This document shows positions 12,037 through 22,434 of a stretch of DNA of 64,000 nt, piece after piece. This DNA is from Homarus americanus. Taxonomy: Eukaryota; Arthropoda; Malacostraca; Decapoda; Nephropidae. The DNA lies in assembly GCF_018991925.1 (NCBI RefSeq), contig NW_024722158.1, positions 6,341,086 to 6,405,085 of the forward strand. The letters run 5' to 3'. Positions within the stretch are counted from its first letter, which is position 1. Every line of letters begins with the position of its first letter. The position numbers and the translations under genes are program-made. A model generated the notes under the pieces. It made no database searches and was not told where the DNA came from. It saw only the letters and a list, made by a program, of their open reading frames with translations.

Positions 12037-12545
12037 AGGATTTAACCCTGGCCTCACCCTACACCCCCACACCCCCTGGCCTCACCCTACACCCCCACAC
12101 CCCCTGGCCTCACCCTACACCCCCACACCCCCTGGCCTCACCCAACATCCCCTGCCCCACTGTACACCCCACACCCTGGCTCACCGCATACCCCTGGCCT
12201 CACCTACATCCCCTGGCCTCACTGTACACCCCCACCCCCTGGCCTCACCCTATACCCTGGCTCTCACCCCACATCCCTGGCTCAATCCTTCCTGTACACC
12301 CCACACCCCTTGGCCTCACCCTATACCCCTGGCTCAATCTCTATACCCCTGGCCTCACCCTACATCCTGGCCTCACTGTACACCCCACACCCACTGGCTC
12401 CACCCTATACCCCTGGCCTCACCCTGCCATCCCTGGCCTCACCACACCCCTGGCCTCACCCTATTCTGGCCACCCCCCACATCCCCTGGCTCACTGTACA
12501 CCCTCATTCCCCTGGCCTCACCCTACCCCCCACCCACCGAGCCCC
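12037..12545. repeat. Minisatellite, CCCTGGCCTCACCCTACACC unit
   Basis: Roughly 20 copies of a unit of 17-30 bases around 'CCTGGCCTCACCCTAYAYCC'. The first copies (12037-12150) are nearly identical; later ones degrade. A 220-codon Pro-rich frame is produced by the array. Confidence 0.93.
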
Positions 12546-12740
12546 GCGAAAGTGAGCGACTCAACGAGATTTAACTGGCAAATTCAGGCCTTTTACGGTG
12601 TTTACGATGGACCTTGGTGTAGCCTGGAGCAGGTTATAGTGTGGCTCTCATGCCCAGATGATGGTTGAACTTCCTGCCCTGGCTGCTGTAACGGGCCTGC
12701 TTCATGGTGAGAGACCTGGCCGCTAACAGTGGCCTATTTC

Positions 12741-12870
<130 letters not shown>

Positions 12871-13049
12871 CATTTATAAATCAATCACTTACAGGACAAT
12901 AATATAGCTTATAGAAAGAAAGAAAGAAAGAATATTATCTGAGTTAGCTGCAGCGTCTGGCAAGGAAGGAGAAGAAAAAAGTGGGAGGAGCCAAGACGGT
13001 GGAGAGAAATATTTAAAAGAGTAAAAAAAAAAGTTCAGGAAAAGATCAA

Positions 13050-13202
13050 CGTCAAGAGGAAAGAGGAGGAGGAGGAGGAAGAAGAGGAGTAGGAAGAGGA
13101 GAAAGAGAGGGAGGAGATTAAGGAGGTGGAAGAGGAGAGGGGAAAGAAAAGGAGAAACAAGAGTAGAGGGGAAAAGAGGAGGAAGAGGAAGAAGATAATG
13201 AG
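13050..13202. repeat. GA-rich purine tract ending at assembly gap
   Basis: GAGGAGGAAGAGG-type tract that runs straight into the N run. The gap may have been caused by expanded purine repeat that could not be assembled. Confidence 0.85.
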
Positions 13203-13302
13203 NNNNNNNNNNNNNNNNNNNNNNNNNNNNNNNNNNNNNNNNNNNNNNNNNNNNNNNNNNNNNNNNNNNNNNNNNNNNNNNNNNNNNNNNNNNNNNNNNN
13301 NN
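13203..13302. other. Assembly gap, 100 N
   Basis: Exactly 100 unknown bases. A round number usually marks a scaffolding join of unmeasured size, so distance and orientation across it are not proven. Confidence 0.99.
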
Positions 13303-13344
13303 ATCCGTGAATGCTAAACCCGCGTATGTGAAGGGCCGACTGTA
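13303..13344 (-). mobile_element. TIR end of a pogo/Tigger-like element (fragment)
   Basis: The reverse complement begins TACAGTCGGCCCTTCAC and continues with a CGCGGG motif. This is the TA target plus CAGT..CCTTC type of terminus seen in pogo/Tigger-like (Tc1/mariner superfamily) elements. The rest is lost in the N gap. Confidence 0.5.
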
Positions 13345-13360
13345 TTATTTAAGCATTTTA

Positions 13361-13415
13361 GACTTACGACCTGGATTTGGGTTCGTAACCCCGTCTAAGT
13401 CGGGGAGGAGCTGTA
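13361..13415 (-). mobile_element. Truncated copy of the CTCGACTTA MITE family
   Basis: The reverse complement (TACAGCTCCTCCCCGACTT...) matches the first 55 bases of the elements at 13486 and 17254, including the GACGGGGTTA and AATCCAGGT blocks. Only one end is present. Confidence 0.75.
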
Positions 13416-13485
13416 TATTTACAATACCAGCTTTTATTGTACCATCAAAACCGTTTTATCGGAAATTATCATTGCAATAAACATA

Positions 13486-13787
13486 CAGCCACTCCTCGAC
13501 TTATGACGGGGTTAGGAAACCAAATCCAGGTTGTAGGTCGAATTGGTTGTAAGTAAAAAATGCGAAGATGATACATAGAAAATCTAAAATGGGTGTCTCT
13601 TTTTCTTCTCAGCACCACAAAACTCTCACTTTAAAGCATGCCAGCCATTTTAAATGGAATTACAATTTTTTTTGTCAGTATACAGTGCAATCACTAACGC
13701 CGGGACTCGAAAATATGCAATTTTAAAAAAATTTGGTACGACTGGGGTGGTCGTATGTCCGGGTGGTCGTAAGTCGAGGAGTAGCTG
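13486..13787. mobile_element. MITE, pogo/Tigger-like termini, copy 1
   Basis: About 302 bases bounded by imperfect inverted termini: CAGCCACTCCTCGACTTA at the left, and at the right the complement of CAGCTACTCCTCGACTTA. A TA precedes the left end; the right flank reads TG, so that TA is probably mutated. No internal ORF, hence non-autonomous. The interior (13556-13660) is shared with copy 2. Confidence 0.8.
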
Positions 13788-13929
13788 TGTTTGCCAACTA
13801 GACATAATCCTGACAGCTCTGTCCTCTTGTTCAACCTTACTACTGTACAACCCATGTTGTACTGCTCCCCCATTATACTTATGTTCTTCAATTTCACTGT
13901 AATTTATGTATATAGGGGGTATGTATATA

Positions 13930-14226
<297 letters not shown>

Positions 14227-14240
14227 TACAAATATATATA

Positions 14241-15093
14241 CAGTGACCCCTCGTTTAACGAACACCTCGGTTAACGTAATTTCGATTAACGAACTTCCTT
14301 CCATAAGGATCTTCAATTTGGTTAACGAAAAAAAATTCGTTTTACGAAGTTCTTACGAACCGACCTCAACATGTTTTCGCTTGCAGTGACCGGGCAACCA
14401 GCTTTAGTATCAGTCCGCCAATACATTAATCGGTTCTAGGGCTTAAATTCCTTACTATTTTAGTAAATATCAAGAAGTTTATACTATTCAATAATTTTAA
14501 GTTTAATATTAAATTTTTTACTCATTTTAACAATTATTGAACATAACTGAAGGTAAAGTGACTAGTTTAATGCGCGGCATCCAGCCTCTTAACACAGCAA
14601 ACAGGAGTTAGTCTCTCTCTGTTTTCACTGGAGGTAACATCTTGCTTGAGACTCTCTTCAACTAAATGCTTTTTTTCTGTGTTTCCAAGCAAATTATTGG
14701 TCATTTTGAAATATATTTTACATATTGACAATATATAATGCAGTGCAGTGTTGATTTAAAGAAAATAATCTTGAATTACACCAAGAGAGCTAAAATTTTA
14801 TGGGTGAAATGGCACCATGGGGTGACTTCTCTTCCACCCCAATGCCTTCTCTTTTTCCTTCTCCTCCACCCCCATTCTAAATCCCATCATCATCATCATC
14901 ATCCAGGAGCCTTCTACATACACACCTCAAAGTAAGTGAACTTTTCTACCATTTTTGTTGAATTTAGGAAATTTTCGGTGAGCTGGAACCAATTACCCAA
15001 AAACCCATTGAAACAATGGTTTCGGTTAACTAAATTTTCGGTTAACGAACGACCTTCTGGAACGGATTGAGTTCGTTAACGGAGGGGTCACTG
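14241..15093. mobile_element. 853-bp TIR element with GTTAACGAA termini
   Basis: Left end CAGTGACCCCTCGTTTAACG; the right end is the complement of CAGTGACCCCTCCGTTAACG. TIRs of about 23 bases with two mismatches are flanked on both sides by TA, as expected for Tc1/mariner/pogo insertions. Several subterminal GGTTAACGAA motifs occur at each end. The interior has no transposase-length frame (longest about 65 codons), so it is non-autonomous or decayed. The insertion lies beside the long (AT)n run, a natural source of TA targets. Confidence 0.85.
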
Positions 15094-15114
15094 TATATAT
15101 ATATATATCATATT

Positions 15115-15128
15115 ATATTAATAATAAC

Positions 15129-15161
<33 letters not shown>

Positions 15162-15166
15162 AATAT
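15115..15166. repeat. (AAT)n / (AAAT)n microsatellite
   Basis: Run of TAA units changing to AAAT. 15170-15550 to its right is AT-rich with no gene signal. Confidence 0.9.
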
Positions 15167-15555
15167 TGAGGTGATAACCGTGGTAACATTATGAGATGTT
15201 CTAATTATCACCATGTTATTGTACTATTCCGGATGATACTAAATGTTACATTATATTTCCTTGAGATAAATGTATAGTATATATCAGGTGCAGCTCAGGT
15301 TCTCAACTGGCTCAGCCATGTTAATTTTGTTATTATTATCTACTCTGTATCTGTGTTTTTCTGGCTAATAAACTGTTTCACTTCAATTCAATGACCACCT
15401 CTAGTGGGTGGCCATTAGGTTAATTTGAGTCAAGTTTAAGCAATAACTAATCTTGACATTTGTTTTTTATACCTGATGTTACACAACTGCTTGTATACTT
15501 AACACTAACACTTTTACACTAAAACACATTCAAATATTTATGCAAAAAAAAAAAC

Positions 15556-15556
15556 A

Positions 15557-15626
<70 letters not shown>
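15556..15626. repeat. (CGCA)n-(CA)n compound microsatellite
   Basis: CGCA units followed by CA units. The shared CA phase suggests that one derived from the other by CpG transition. Confidence 0.92.
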
Positions 15627-15627
<1 letters not shown>

Positions 15628-16036
15628 GTGCATATAAACACACACACTCTCTTTTATAAACATTTACATAAATGCACACTTTCAGAGGAATACACTATTG
15701 TGTATTTTTAATCTAGATTCTTAATCAGCATATAAAAGAGCATCTTTGTATGAAATTTAAACAAAATCTATGCCATGTACTCAAACACAAGATAAGGGGT
15801 CAGCAATTTTGATTGGGAATACTGTTACTGGATGTTTTCTTTTCTGGAAAGTGAACGATAAAATGCTTAAATTATAAAGTTAGCCGATATTCTTGAGAAA
15901 AGGCATATAAAGAGGATTTATAATTTACGGGCACAGCGTAATTTATGTTTTAAATACTACAGTACTGTACAGTACATAAACACAAGCATTAGACAACATG
16001 ATGTTAAGTAACAGAATACCTGTATAAGTCTCACCT

Positions 16037-16124
16037 CCCACAGGTCAGAGGTGTTTCATCAGTTGCTGTTGATGGCATCACAAATGAGCCTGTCCCACAG
16101 GTCAGAGGTGTTTCATCAGTTTGT
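16037..16124. repeat. Direct duplication, CCCACAGGTCAGAGGTG unit
   Basis: A 28-base unit CCCACAGGTCAGAGGTG.. ending TCATCAGTT appears at about 16037 and 16094. The sequence between also contains a partial CCTGTCCCACAGG copy. Confidence 0.85.
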
Positions 16125-16386
16125 ATAGTCGAGTCTTAGCTTGTCATACCGAGATGTGTTGTTGGTCCTTGAAACTTCCTGGAAATAAGATAAATAACTA
16201 TACGTACTGTATAATACACAACACTGCACTGTAAAACTATTATATTATAGGCAGGGGTTATTTGACCAGCATCCAGCTTAATAACCACAGGTTATTTGAC
16301 TGGGATTTAAAATAAAACGGTACTTTTGGCCACAGAAAATTATAATATTTTTACTACAATGTACAGTATTGTGTCGGCGATAGCCA

Positions 16387-16520
16387 AAAAAGGGTAGTCT
16401 GGTGGTCGGCCCAGTCTCTATTTCAATTAATCCCATATGTTCTGGTATTATATTTACGCGTTTCGCTTTATACGCGGACCTCCACGGGTTTAATTAACAG
16501 CGTAAAACCAGACTATACTG
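16387..16520. mobile_element. Possible short TIR element, TAGTCTGG termini
   Basis: The right end is the complement of CAGTATAGTCTGGTTTTACG followed by TA. The left end carries GGGTAGTCTGGTGG. Similar in style to the other CAGT-ended elements of this block, but the left terminus is degraded. Confidence 0.4.
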
Positions 16521-16532
16521 TATATATTTTTT

Positions 16533-16590
16533 CTCTATCTATGATCATAAATTGCCAAGAGTTGGCAGGGCATGAAAGATGAGTAAAAGC
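16533..16590 (+). repeat. Partial third copy of the 28-kb TIR-like repeat
   Basis: Aligns with 28318-28375: both have CTATCTRYRAYCATAAAT, then GGCAGGGC.TGAA.GATGAG. Around 70 percent by eye over 55 bases. Confidence 0.45.
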
Positions 16591-16599
16591 CCATGCACT

Positions 16600-17250
16600 G
16601 TTACAAGATAACCCCTTAAATCAAGTTACTTCAAACGTTCATAACCAAAGCATCAGCAGGTGTTCAGTTTTCTGGGTTAGGCAGTATAGTACTGCCACTA
16701 AGGCAACAATGAAGAACAGATTTCATAGACAGCCATGGTCAGCTATACAAGAGGAGGAAGGGTGTGACTATACATTCCTGTGCAGAAACTAGAGTCTTGT
16801 AAGAATTTATGACTTCTGTGTCAATTATTTTGATAAATGTTTAGACCAGTTAGTAACAGAGAGCATTCACAGTCTACAGCACCAAAATCAATTCCAAGAA
16901 GTTCTTCTAAAAGTAAAAAAAATTAGTAACAACTTCAACTGTCAGGGCTGAAATGGACAGATACCTGACATTACAGTTGATGGAATCCTTTAGACGAGTT
17001 GAAAACCATTAAGAACACATTTGCAATATTCCTTACAAACAAACATCTTTCTTCTCCACCTTCATCAGTGGAAAGTGAAATATTATTCATCAATGATGGT
17101 GGTAATTGTAATTGTTTGAAATATTTAATTCCAACCTAGGCTTGTGTGTTGAAAGGTCCAAGAAAATGTAGCTGTGTAATCATATTAAAAGCTACTGGTA
17201 GTCCACTACTGTACAGTATATTGCATTCTTCAATAATTAGCCAACATGGA
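16600..17250 (+). other. Unrecognised region with short decayed-looking frames
   Basis: No gene recognised. Two short plus-strand frames have mixed, protein-like composition: one starts at the ATG near 16838 (MFRPVSNREHSQS...), and a shifted one near 16926-17010 contains EMDRYLTLQLMESFRRV. They could be a decayed transposase or random. No splice sites link them convincingly. Confidence 0.25.
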
Positions 17251-17253
17251 ATA

Positions 17254-17573
17254 CAGTCTCTCCCGGACTTACGACGGGATTAAGGACCCAATTCCAGGTC
17301 TTAAGTGAAATTAATCAGAAGTAGAAAATGCAAAAATAATGCATAGAAAATCTAAAATGGGTCTCTCTTTTTGTTCTCAGCACCAGAAAACTCTCACTTT
17401 TAAGCATGCCAGCCATTTAACTGGAATTACAAACGAAAATTTTGTCAGTACACAGCGCAATCACTAACGTCGGGACTCGAAAATACGTAATTTGAAAAAT
17501 TTTTGGTACGACTGGGGCGGTCGTATGTCCGGGTGGTCGTAAGTCGGGTAGGTCGTAAGTCGTGGAGTGGCTG
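17254..17573. mobile_element. MITE, pogo/Tigger-like termini, copy 2
   Basis: About 320 bases, TA on both sides, ends CAGTCTCTCCCGGACTTA and the complement of CAGCCACTCCACGACTTA. The interior is shared with 13486-13787 (TAGAAAATCTAAAATGGG, CACCA.AAAACTCTCACTTT, AAGCATGCCAGCCATTT). This copy has an extra short duplication (GTAAGTCG twice, 17541-17562) near the right end. Confidence 0.85.
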
Positions 17574-17665
17574 TACTCAGATAATAATTACTGTACCTAT
17601 ATGTGTGTAGTTTAATAATTTATGAATTGATTTATGCATAAATTAATGTTGTGAGCTGAATTATA

Positions 17666-17911
17666 ATGAATAAAGTTAGTGTTCGCTTGTATAACTGGTT
17701 TTATTTTCAAATGGTTTCATTACACAAATTACTCTATGAACCTGACAACAGGCCGGCAGATAACTTGAGAGTTGATAAACAACAACCCGCAAAAGACGGC
17801 ACAAATAAATCAAGTACAAGAACATACACCTCACTTATTAAACAATACTACTTGAAAGAAATTGGAAATGTATCAAAACCCACATTACGGGATTCCATTC
17901 CAACAATATGA
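17666..17911 (+). other. 81-codon open frame, unrecognised
   Basis: ATG-started frame of varied composition (contains RVDKQQPAKDGTNKSS and SLIKQYYLKEIGNVSK), unlike the repeat-derived frames nearby. It could be a small exon or transposon remnant. No family recognised, no clear splice sites, and length alone is not persuasive in AT-rich DNA. Confidence 0.25.
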
Positions 17912-18147
17912 TTCTCATCATGTATACTGTTCACAGAATAGGTTTAAGATCCTATTGTACCTAAAGAACAAAAAGGATTTACACAGACAATAGGCTCATG
18001 AATCTGGACAGTGATGTTTATAAGAACATGTGTTTGGAAGACTGTTGATGGCCAAATAACCATCAGCTATTTGACCATGCCAGCTGGCCAAATAACTATC
18101 GGTTATTTGACTGGGACCAGCTTGGATTGTTCATAATATTACTATTA

Positions 18148-18600
18148 CACCCACCTCTCGTTTTACGCAGGGGTTACGTTCTTGAAAACCACCGCTTAAT
18201 TAAAAAATGCGTAAATTTAAAAAAATTTCCCCATAAGAATAGTAAATGGTACAAGTTAGGAGAACCATCATATACCGCACAGGGTAAAAACAGTGCTCTC
18301 ACTTAAACCAAGCACGCGGCCAACTTCTGACACGCTCTCCACTCTGAAGGCTGGTGATCACAATTAATTTCACGTCCATTGCGATTGTTTTTCGTGCCTT
18401 TCTAGCTTAAGGCACCCCAGAGGAGACAGATGAACGTTTTCCAGACATGTTCAATGGGGAAAACAGCGTTTAAAACTAAAAACGTACGTGATAAACACAC
18501 AATACAGAAAAAATGTAGTGTTGGTGTGAACTGTGAAAGTGATATGCGCGATACTTGCTGGACTAGTCATTACACTATTATTTAAACGTTGAGTATTTAT
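18148..18600. mobile_element. Probable fragment of a TIR element, CTCGTTTTACGC end
   Basis: A TA is followed by CACCCACCTCTCGTTTTACG and later by GCTTAATTAAAAAATGCGTA, in the style of the CAGT..CCTCGTTTAACG ends elsewhere in this block. I cannot find the opposite terminus, so the right boundary is a guess. Confidence 0.35.
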
Positions 18601-18944
18601 CACTATCTTCTTTAATTATCTTCTGATACTCCGAAATTTCCCACCTCTCTCATAGACATATAATAATGTAGGTCGGGTTGGGTTAGGTAAGGTCAGATCA
18701 CATATTTTTTTAGGCCTATACAGCACCATAACTGTTATACTTTGAGGTGTTGGTTTTCTTAACAAATTGATTTATAATTTAATCTCATCTTACCTTCCTT
18801 GTATCCTTAATTTTGTATGTAGTATCATTACAGTATTATTTCTATTTGATCGATCTCTGTTTTATAACAGTTTGAAATTGACAATAAAATATTATGTAGA
18901 ATTTTCCGAGACCAGAAGTACTTAGTATTATTTCAGAACCCTTC

Positions 18945-19590
18945 GAGACATTTGGTCATGTATGAGAACACCGCTGCCACCAGAAGGAGTTGTTCAGTTT
19001 TTCCACATATGTTCTTATCACTATAGTATGTAGGTAAAACTTCAGTTTGTCATCCCTATGTTTTTCTGAGAGTTTTGAAGTGTTTTGAATGATTTTGATC
19101 TCACCTAACCTAACCAAATAACCCAGGAACTATATCTTACCTAACCTAAATTCCTAAGACGACAAAATCTTAAATAATACCAGTACGTATTTTAAAAACG
19201 GCGACATTTACTAGAACCTAATAGAATGTGACCTAACCGACCAAAGATACCTACCTAACCTTATCTGACTGCCTGGCTGGCCCCCACCGCCATATTAAAC
19301 AAAGTACAGTTCTTATTTTATATCTGCTACCACTGAAAAATATCATTGTTGAAACATCATGGTGAATTTTATATTTTTTGAGGATGTGAGCGTATACTTC
19401 AACTGAGCGGGTCGGCTGTAAACAGAGGCACACAGTGACTCGGCAGATTTGTTCGGAATATGAATTACAGTAAATAATTAATTCCTTCATGTACAAAGCA
19501 CCTAGAGATATTATAGTGTCATATGATCAGTTTTATACCGTGTTTTACCCCACAATTTACCTCGTCCTTTACACCCTGCCCACGACAGGT
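18945..19590 (-). mobile_element. Dispersed repeat with TIR-like end, copy 1
   Basis: Read on the minus strand, 19080-19590 aligns with 28350-28960 on the plus strand in the same order (GGGCAGGG..TGAAGGA, GTAAAAC, CTGCCGAGTCA, CAGATAT.AAAATAAG, TTTAATATGG.GG, TTTTAAAATAC). The end at 18945-19040 matches both ends of the 28-kb copy (ACCGCTGCCACCAGAAG; CACATATGTTCTTA). This copy lacks the 40-bp tandem expansion and abuts the retrotransposon 3' end at about 19590. No coding capacity. Confidence 0.7.
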
Positions 19591-19739
19591 TGATTGATAC
19601 GTTTATTGAGATACAAAAAAACATTAATACATCTCAAAGGGATGAAGTGACATAAGTCATCCTCACCCCAGTCCAGGAATGTCCCTCTCAGGACTCACAT
19701 AAATCCCTAATATTTCATATAATTAGTTATAATACATAG
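19590..19739 (-). mobile_element. 3' UTR and terminus of the RNase H retrotransposon
   Basis: Downstream of the minus-strand coding part lies about 150 bases ending in CTCAATAAACGTATCAATC. A polyadenylation signal AATAAA sits 10-15 bases from the apparent terminus at about 19590. No long poly-A tail is seen; the end passes directly into the dispersed repeat. Confidence 0.7.
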
Positions 19740-20985
19740 TTATATTCTAGATGCAAAATTTCTATATTTCTTTAATATTTCATCTATTTCCCATTTCCAA
19801 ACATCCACTCTATTTGCATGGGGACATTATTTATATGGGCATTTCTGTATACATTAAGCAATGGGCATTCCAGTATATAATGTGGCAGGGTATGGGATCT
19901 GGATGTTCTACAAACTCTACATTCTTTATCCTGTTCACTTCTCTCAGCTCCAAGTTCCCAATAATATTTATATCCTAATCTTAATCTCATATACACTGAA
20001 TCTTTCCACCTACTCCTATCTTTCCCATATGTAAATTTTGTGTTCATGAGAACATGATGGTAATGTTTCATTGTTTCACTTTTCTCGTATATTTCATTCC
20101 TTTTGAAATTATCTTCTATTGATTGTATTTTCCGTAATTTGCTCCTTAATTGCTTCAAGGTTTTAGTACATATTATGTCGATCTCGGCCTTTTCCGTGGC
20201 TCTTTTTGCTATTATATCTACTGCTTCATTAAGACCAATCCCCACATGTGAAGGGACCCATACAAATTGAACATTATGGCCATTTTTCCTTATTGTATTT
20301 ACTAATTTTCTACATGAACCAATAATGTGTCCAAAGACTGGACTCCCACTGTTCAAAGAATCCAAAGCTGCCCTACTATCAACAAAAAAATATGCATCTT
20401 TATACCTCTTTACAACATTTTCCAATCCTACTAACATTGCATATAACTCAGCTTGTGTTGATGAAATAAAACTGCTCAACCGAAGTCCAATTTTGATGTC
20501 ATCATTTCCTTGTTCTGTGTACTGTCTTATAAGGATCCCGCACCCTGCCCTGCCACTTGACATAACTGAACCGTCACAATATACATGCAATGTGTTTATT
20601 TTAGGCAAATTACTAATCTTATTCCCATATAAAGCCCTTAACTGTCCTGGTTCATGTAATGATTTCTTCATTGTGAGAGGCACTATGTCTAACTCTACTT
20701 CTCGTTCTTCCCAGGGTGGGTTCTTACAACTCTTCTGAACAGCTGTACACCAGTCTGCCAGATTACATTTTTTAATAATATTTACTAATCCATTCATGTA
20801 TCCTCTCTTGCCTTGCCTGCAGAAGGTCCTTTTACCTTTTAAACCATCATTTATATCTTGTACAAATTTACTCCCACTGTTCCCTCATTAATCGAACTGC
20901 TGCAACTGTATTAATTTCATTGACCCTCTGTGAAATGCTCTGTAACCCTAGTTCCATTTTCATTATCTCAATCACTGCATTCTTT
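19740..20985 (-). pseudogene. Non-LTR retrotransposon ORF2 C-terminus: RNase H plus zinc knuckle, frameshifted
   Basis: The main frame (20797-19784, 337 codons) is the C-terminal part of a non-LTR retrotransposon polyprotein. RNase H removes the RNA strand after reverse transcription. All four expected acidic residues are present: D75 (VYCDGS), E117 (STQAELYA), D140 (FFVDS) and D194 (NEAVDIIAK), plus the WVPSHVGIG signature. A CCHC-like knuckle follows (C293, C296, H306, C311). A same-strand frame continues upstream to about 20985 (contains NTVAAVRLMREQWE) but is shifted by one base near 20870-20885. A second shift near 19795 moves the true C-terminus to a stop at about 19740. The reverse-transcriptase domain is missing, so the copy is 5'-truncated, ending near a CAC-rich repeat in the presumed intron of the INCENP-like gene, antisense to it. 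Confidence 0.9.
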
Positions 20986-21004
20986 TAACTCCATGTATTT
21001 ATTT

Positions 21005-21125
21005 CAGATTCCAGCTCACCACCACCATCTCACCACCACCACCATCTCACCACCACCATCTCACCACCACCATCTCACCACCACCACCTCACCACCATCA
21101 TCACCTCATCACCACCACCACTACC
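21005..21125. repeat. (CAC)n-rich repeat, CACCACCACCATCT unit
   Basis: Tandem CACCACCACCATCT-type units, ending 45 bases before the splice acceptor at 21168. It lies at the 5' truncation point of the antisense retrotransposon. Confidence 0.9.
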
Positions 21126-21168
21126 TCCTTCTTGATCACCTTTTGTAGTTAATCATTTTTTATTACAG

Positions 21169-21359
21169 AAATTTGGTGACCTAAATGAAGCTAAGTACCC
21201 AATGAACATAGTTACTGGAATAACATCATTCATCAAAATACAACCAGCAAAGCCATCACGTGAGGAGAAGCGACAAACAGGACTGCAAAAGAAGAGGGAT
21301 CGAGAGGATGAGACGAAGAAAGAAGAATTATTAAAATTGAAAGCAGAGGAGCTGAAAAG
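21169..21359 (+). CDS. INCENP-like coiled-coil protein, internal exon
   Basis: Exon preceded by TTTTTTATTACAG and followed by GTTGGT. It encodes 63 codons plus two bases beginning KFGDLNEAKYPMNIVTGI, then TSFIK, AKPSREEKRQ and a charged helical stretch (KKRDREDETKKEELL). The SFIK..P..(R/K)EEK start of a long single alpha-helix matches the middle region of inner centromere protein INCENP, the chromosomal passenger scaffold that carries Aurora B through its C-terminal IN-box. The phase-2 end joins exactly to the next exon. The IN-box exon, which would settle identity, is not found in the window. Other charged single-helix proteins remain possible. Confidence 0.6.
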
Positions 21360-21543
21360 GTTGGTCAGGAGATAAATTTATAGAAATATTTAAGTCAGAG
21401 CTGTTCTTAGGATTCATAATTCAAGTTTTATCCAAGTCTTAAATGGATTGTTGCATGAATGATGGGACAACATGGTGTTGGGTGGTTTAATGATATCCTG
21501 TATGAATTGTCATTAATTTTATTCTATTATAATTTTATAACAG

Positions 21544-21739
21544 ACGCAACGAGGAAAGGATGAGGCGGGTACAGGAAGCTCGTGAAGAAAGAGAGCGTAA
21601 GGCTATAGAAGCAAAGGAAGAACAAGACAGAGATAGAAAGAACAGAGAGGAGCGACTAAGAGAACAGTTGCACAGAAAGCAGCAACTTCTTGCTAAGAAA
21701 CGTGCAGAAGAGGCTAGAGTTAAGAAGATTAAAGAACGG
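21544..21739 (+). CDS. INCENP-like coiled-coil protein, next exon
   Basis: The acceptor TTTTATAACAG and the donor GTAGGT bound 196 bases. Joined in phase 2 to the previous exon across a 184-base intron, it continues the same frame (RNEERMRRVQEAREERER ... LLAKKRAEEARVKKIKER) and ends in phase 0. It is almost entirely E, K, R, Q and A, with no proline or glycine, as in the INCENP single-alpha-helix region that binds microtubules. The two exact phase matches make a real, spliced host gene very likely. Assignment to INCENP rather than another ERK-rich protein is inference from composition and the upstream SFIK motif. Confidence 0.65.
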
Positions 21740-22200
21740 GTAGGTTTAAGCAGTAACCTTAGAAATTAAATTATTAACAGCTGTGTTGAGTTTAAAACTC
21801 TTATATATTGATACAGTTGTAATGGTCATGGTAAGAGCTAACCTGAAAACCTTAAGGATTCATATTACGCTCAAACGTCCACAAAACCTTCTGAGTCCCC
21901 CAGTGGAAACGTCCCCCGTTTTCTCTGTTTCCCCCGTCTTTGTCTATGGGAGCTTGGAATATAATCCGCGGATTTAGTAGCAGACGCTGTATGCTGGGAC
22001 CTGTTGCCATCCAACCCTTTGTAATCAATTTAATTTTGCTTTTGATAGCCGAGTCAGAGCATTGTTAGTGAAGATAATAGTAGAGAATGAAAATGAGTTC
22101 ATAGTCTCAATTTCAACGTCAGAGTGTACCGTAAATTAATTCATCGGAATAGGAGTAGGTGGACTCCCTGGCCTAGTTTGAGTGAGGGCGCCGCGGGCAT
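21740..22200. other. Presumed intron, nothing recognised
   Basis: AT-rich DNA with a C-rich patch (21893-21945, repeated TCCCCC). No exon found. Confidence 0.4.
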
Positions 22201-22208
22201 TTCTACCG

Positions 22209-22434
22209 TTAGTGAGTGCCCGTCCCTTCATCCATACAGGTATGCCATTCCACGCTGTGTTGTAATTTGCCCTTCTTTAAGTGATTTGACCCAATTAATA
22301 GTTGATTGTGCAAGTGTTACAGTAACGTAGTTGATATGCTCTGAGTAAAGTCATATTTACGTCTTTAACGTCCCCTGAAACGTGATGTTGTTGTCACCGG
22401 TTAGTGAGTGCCCGTCCCTTCGTCCATACAGGTC
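22209..22434 (+). repeat. 34-base direct repeat, 192 bases apart
   Basis: GTTAGTGAGTGCCCGTCCCTT..GTCCATACAGGT occurs at about 22206-22242 and 22400-22434 with one or two differences. Further paired words follow (TGTCCACCCAGTA at about 22857 and 22890) and an AATAAA near 22995. The 22100-23060 segment is more GC-rich than its surroundings and may be a decayed LTR. Confidence 0.5.

Noticed and set aside
12006..12668. 220-codon proline-rich frame
   Set aside because: Minisatellite translation. The unit length varies without respect to frame.
20325..20738. 137-codon plus-strand frame
   Set aside because: Antisense shadow of the RNase H coding frame.
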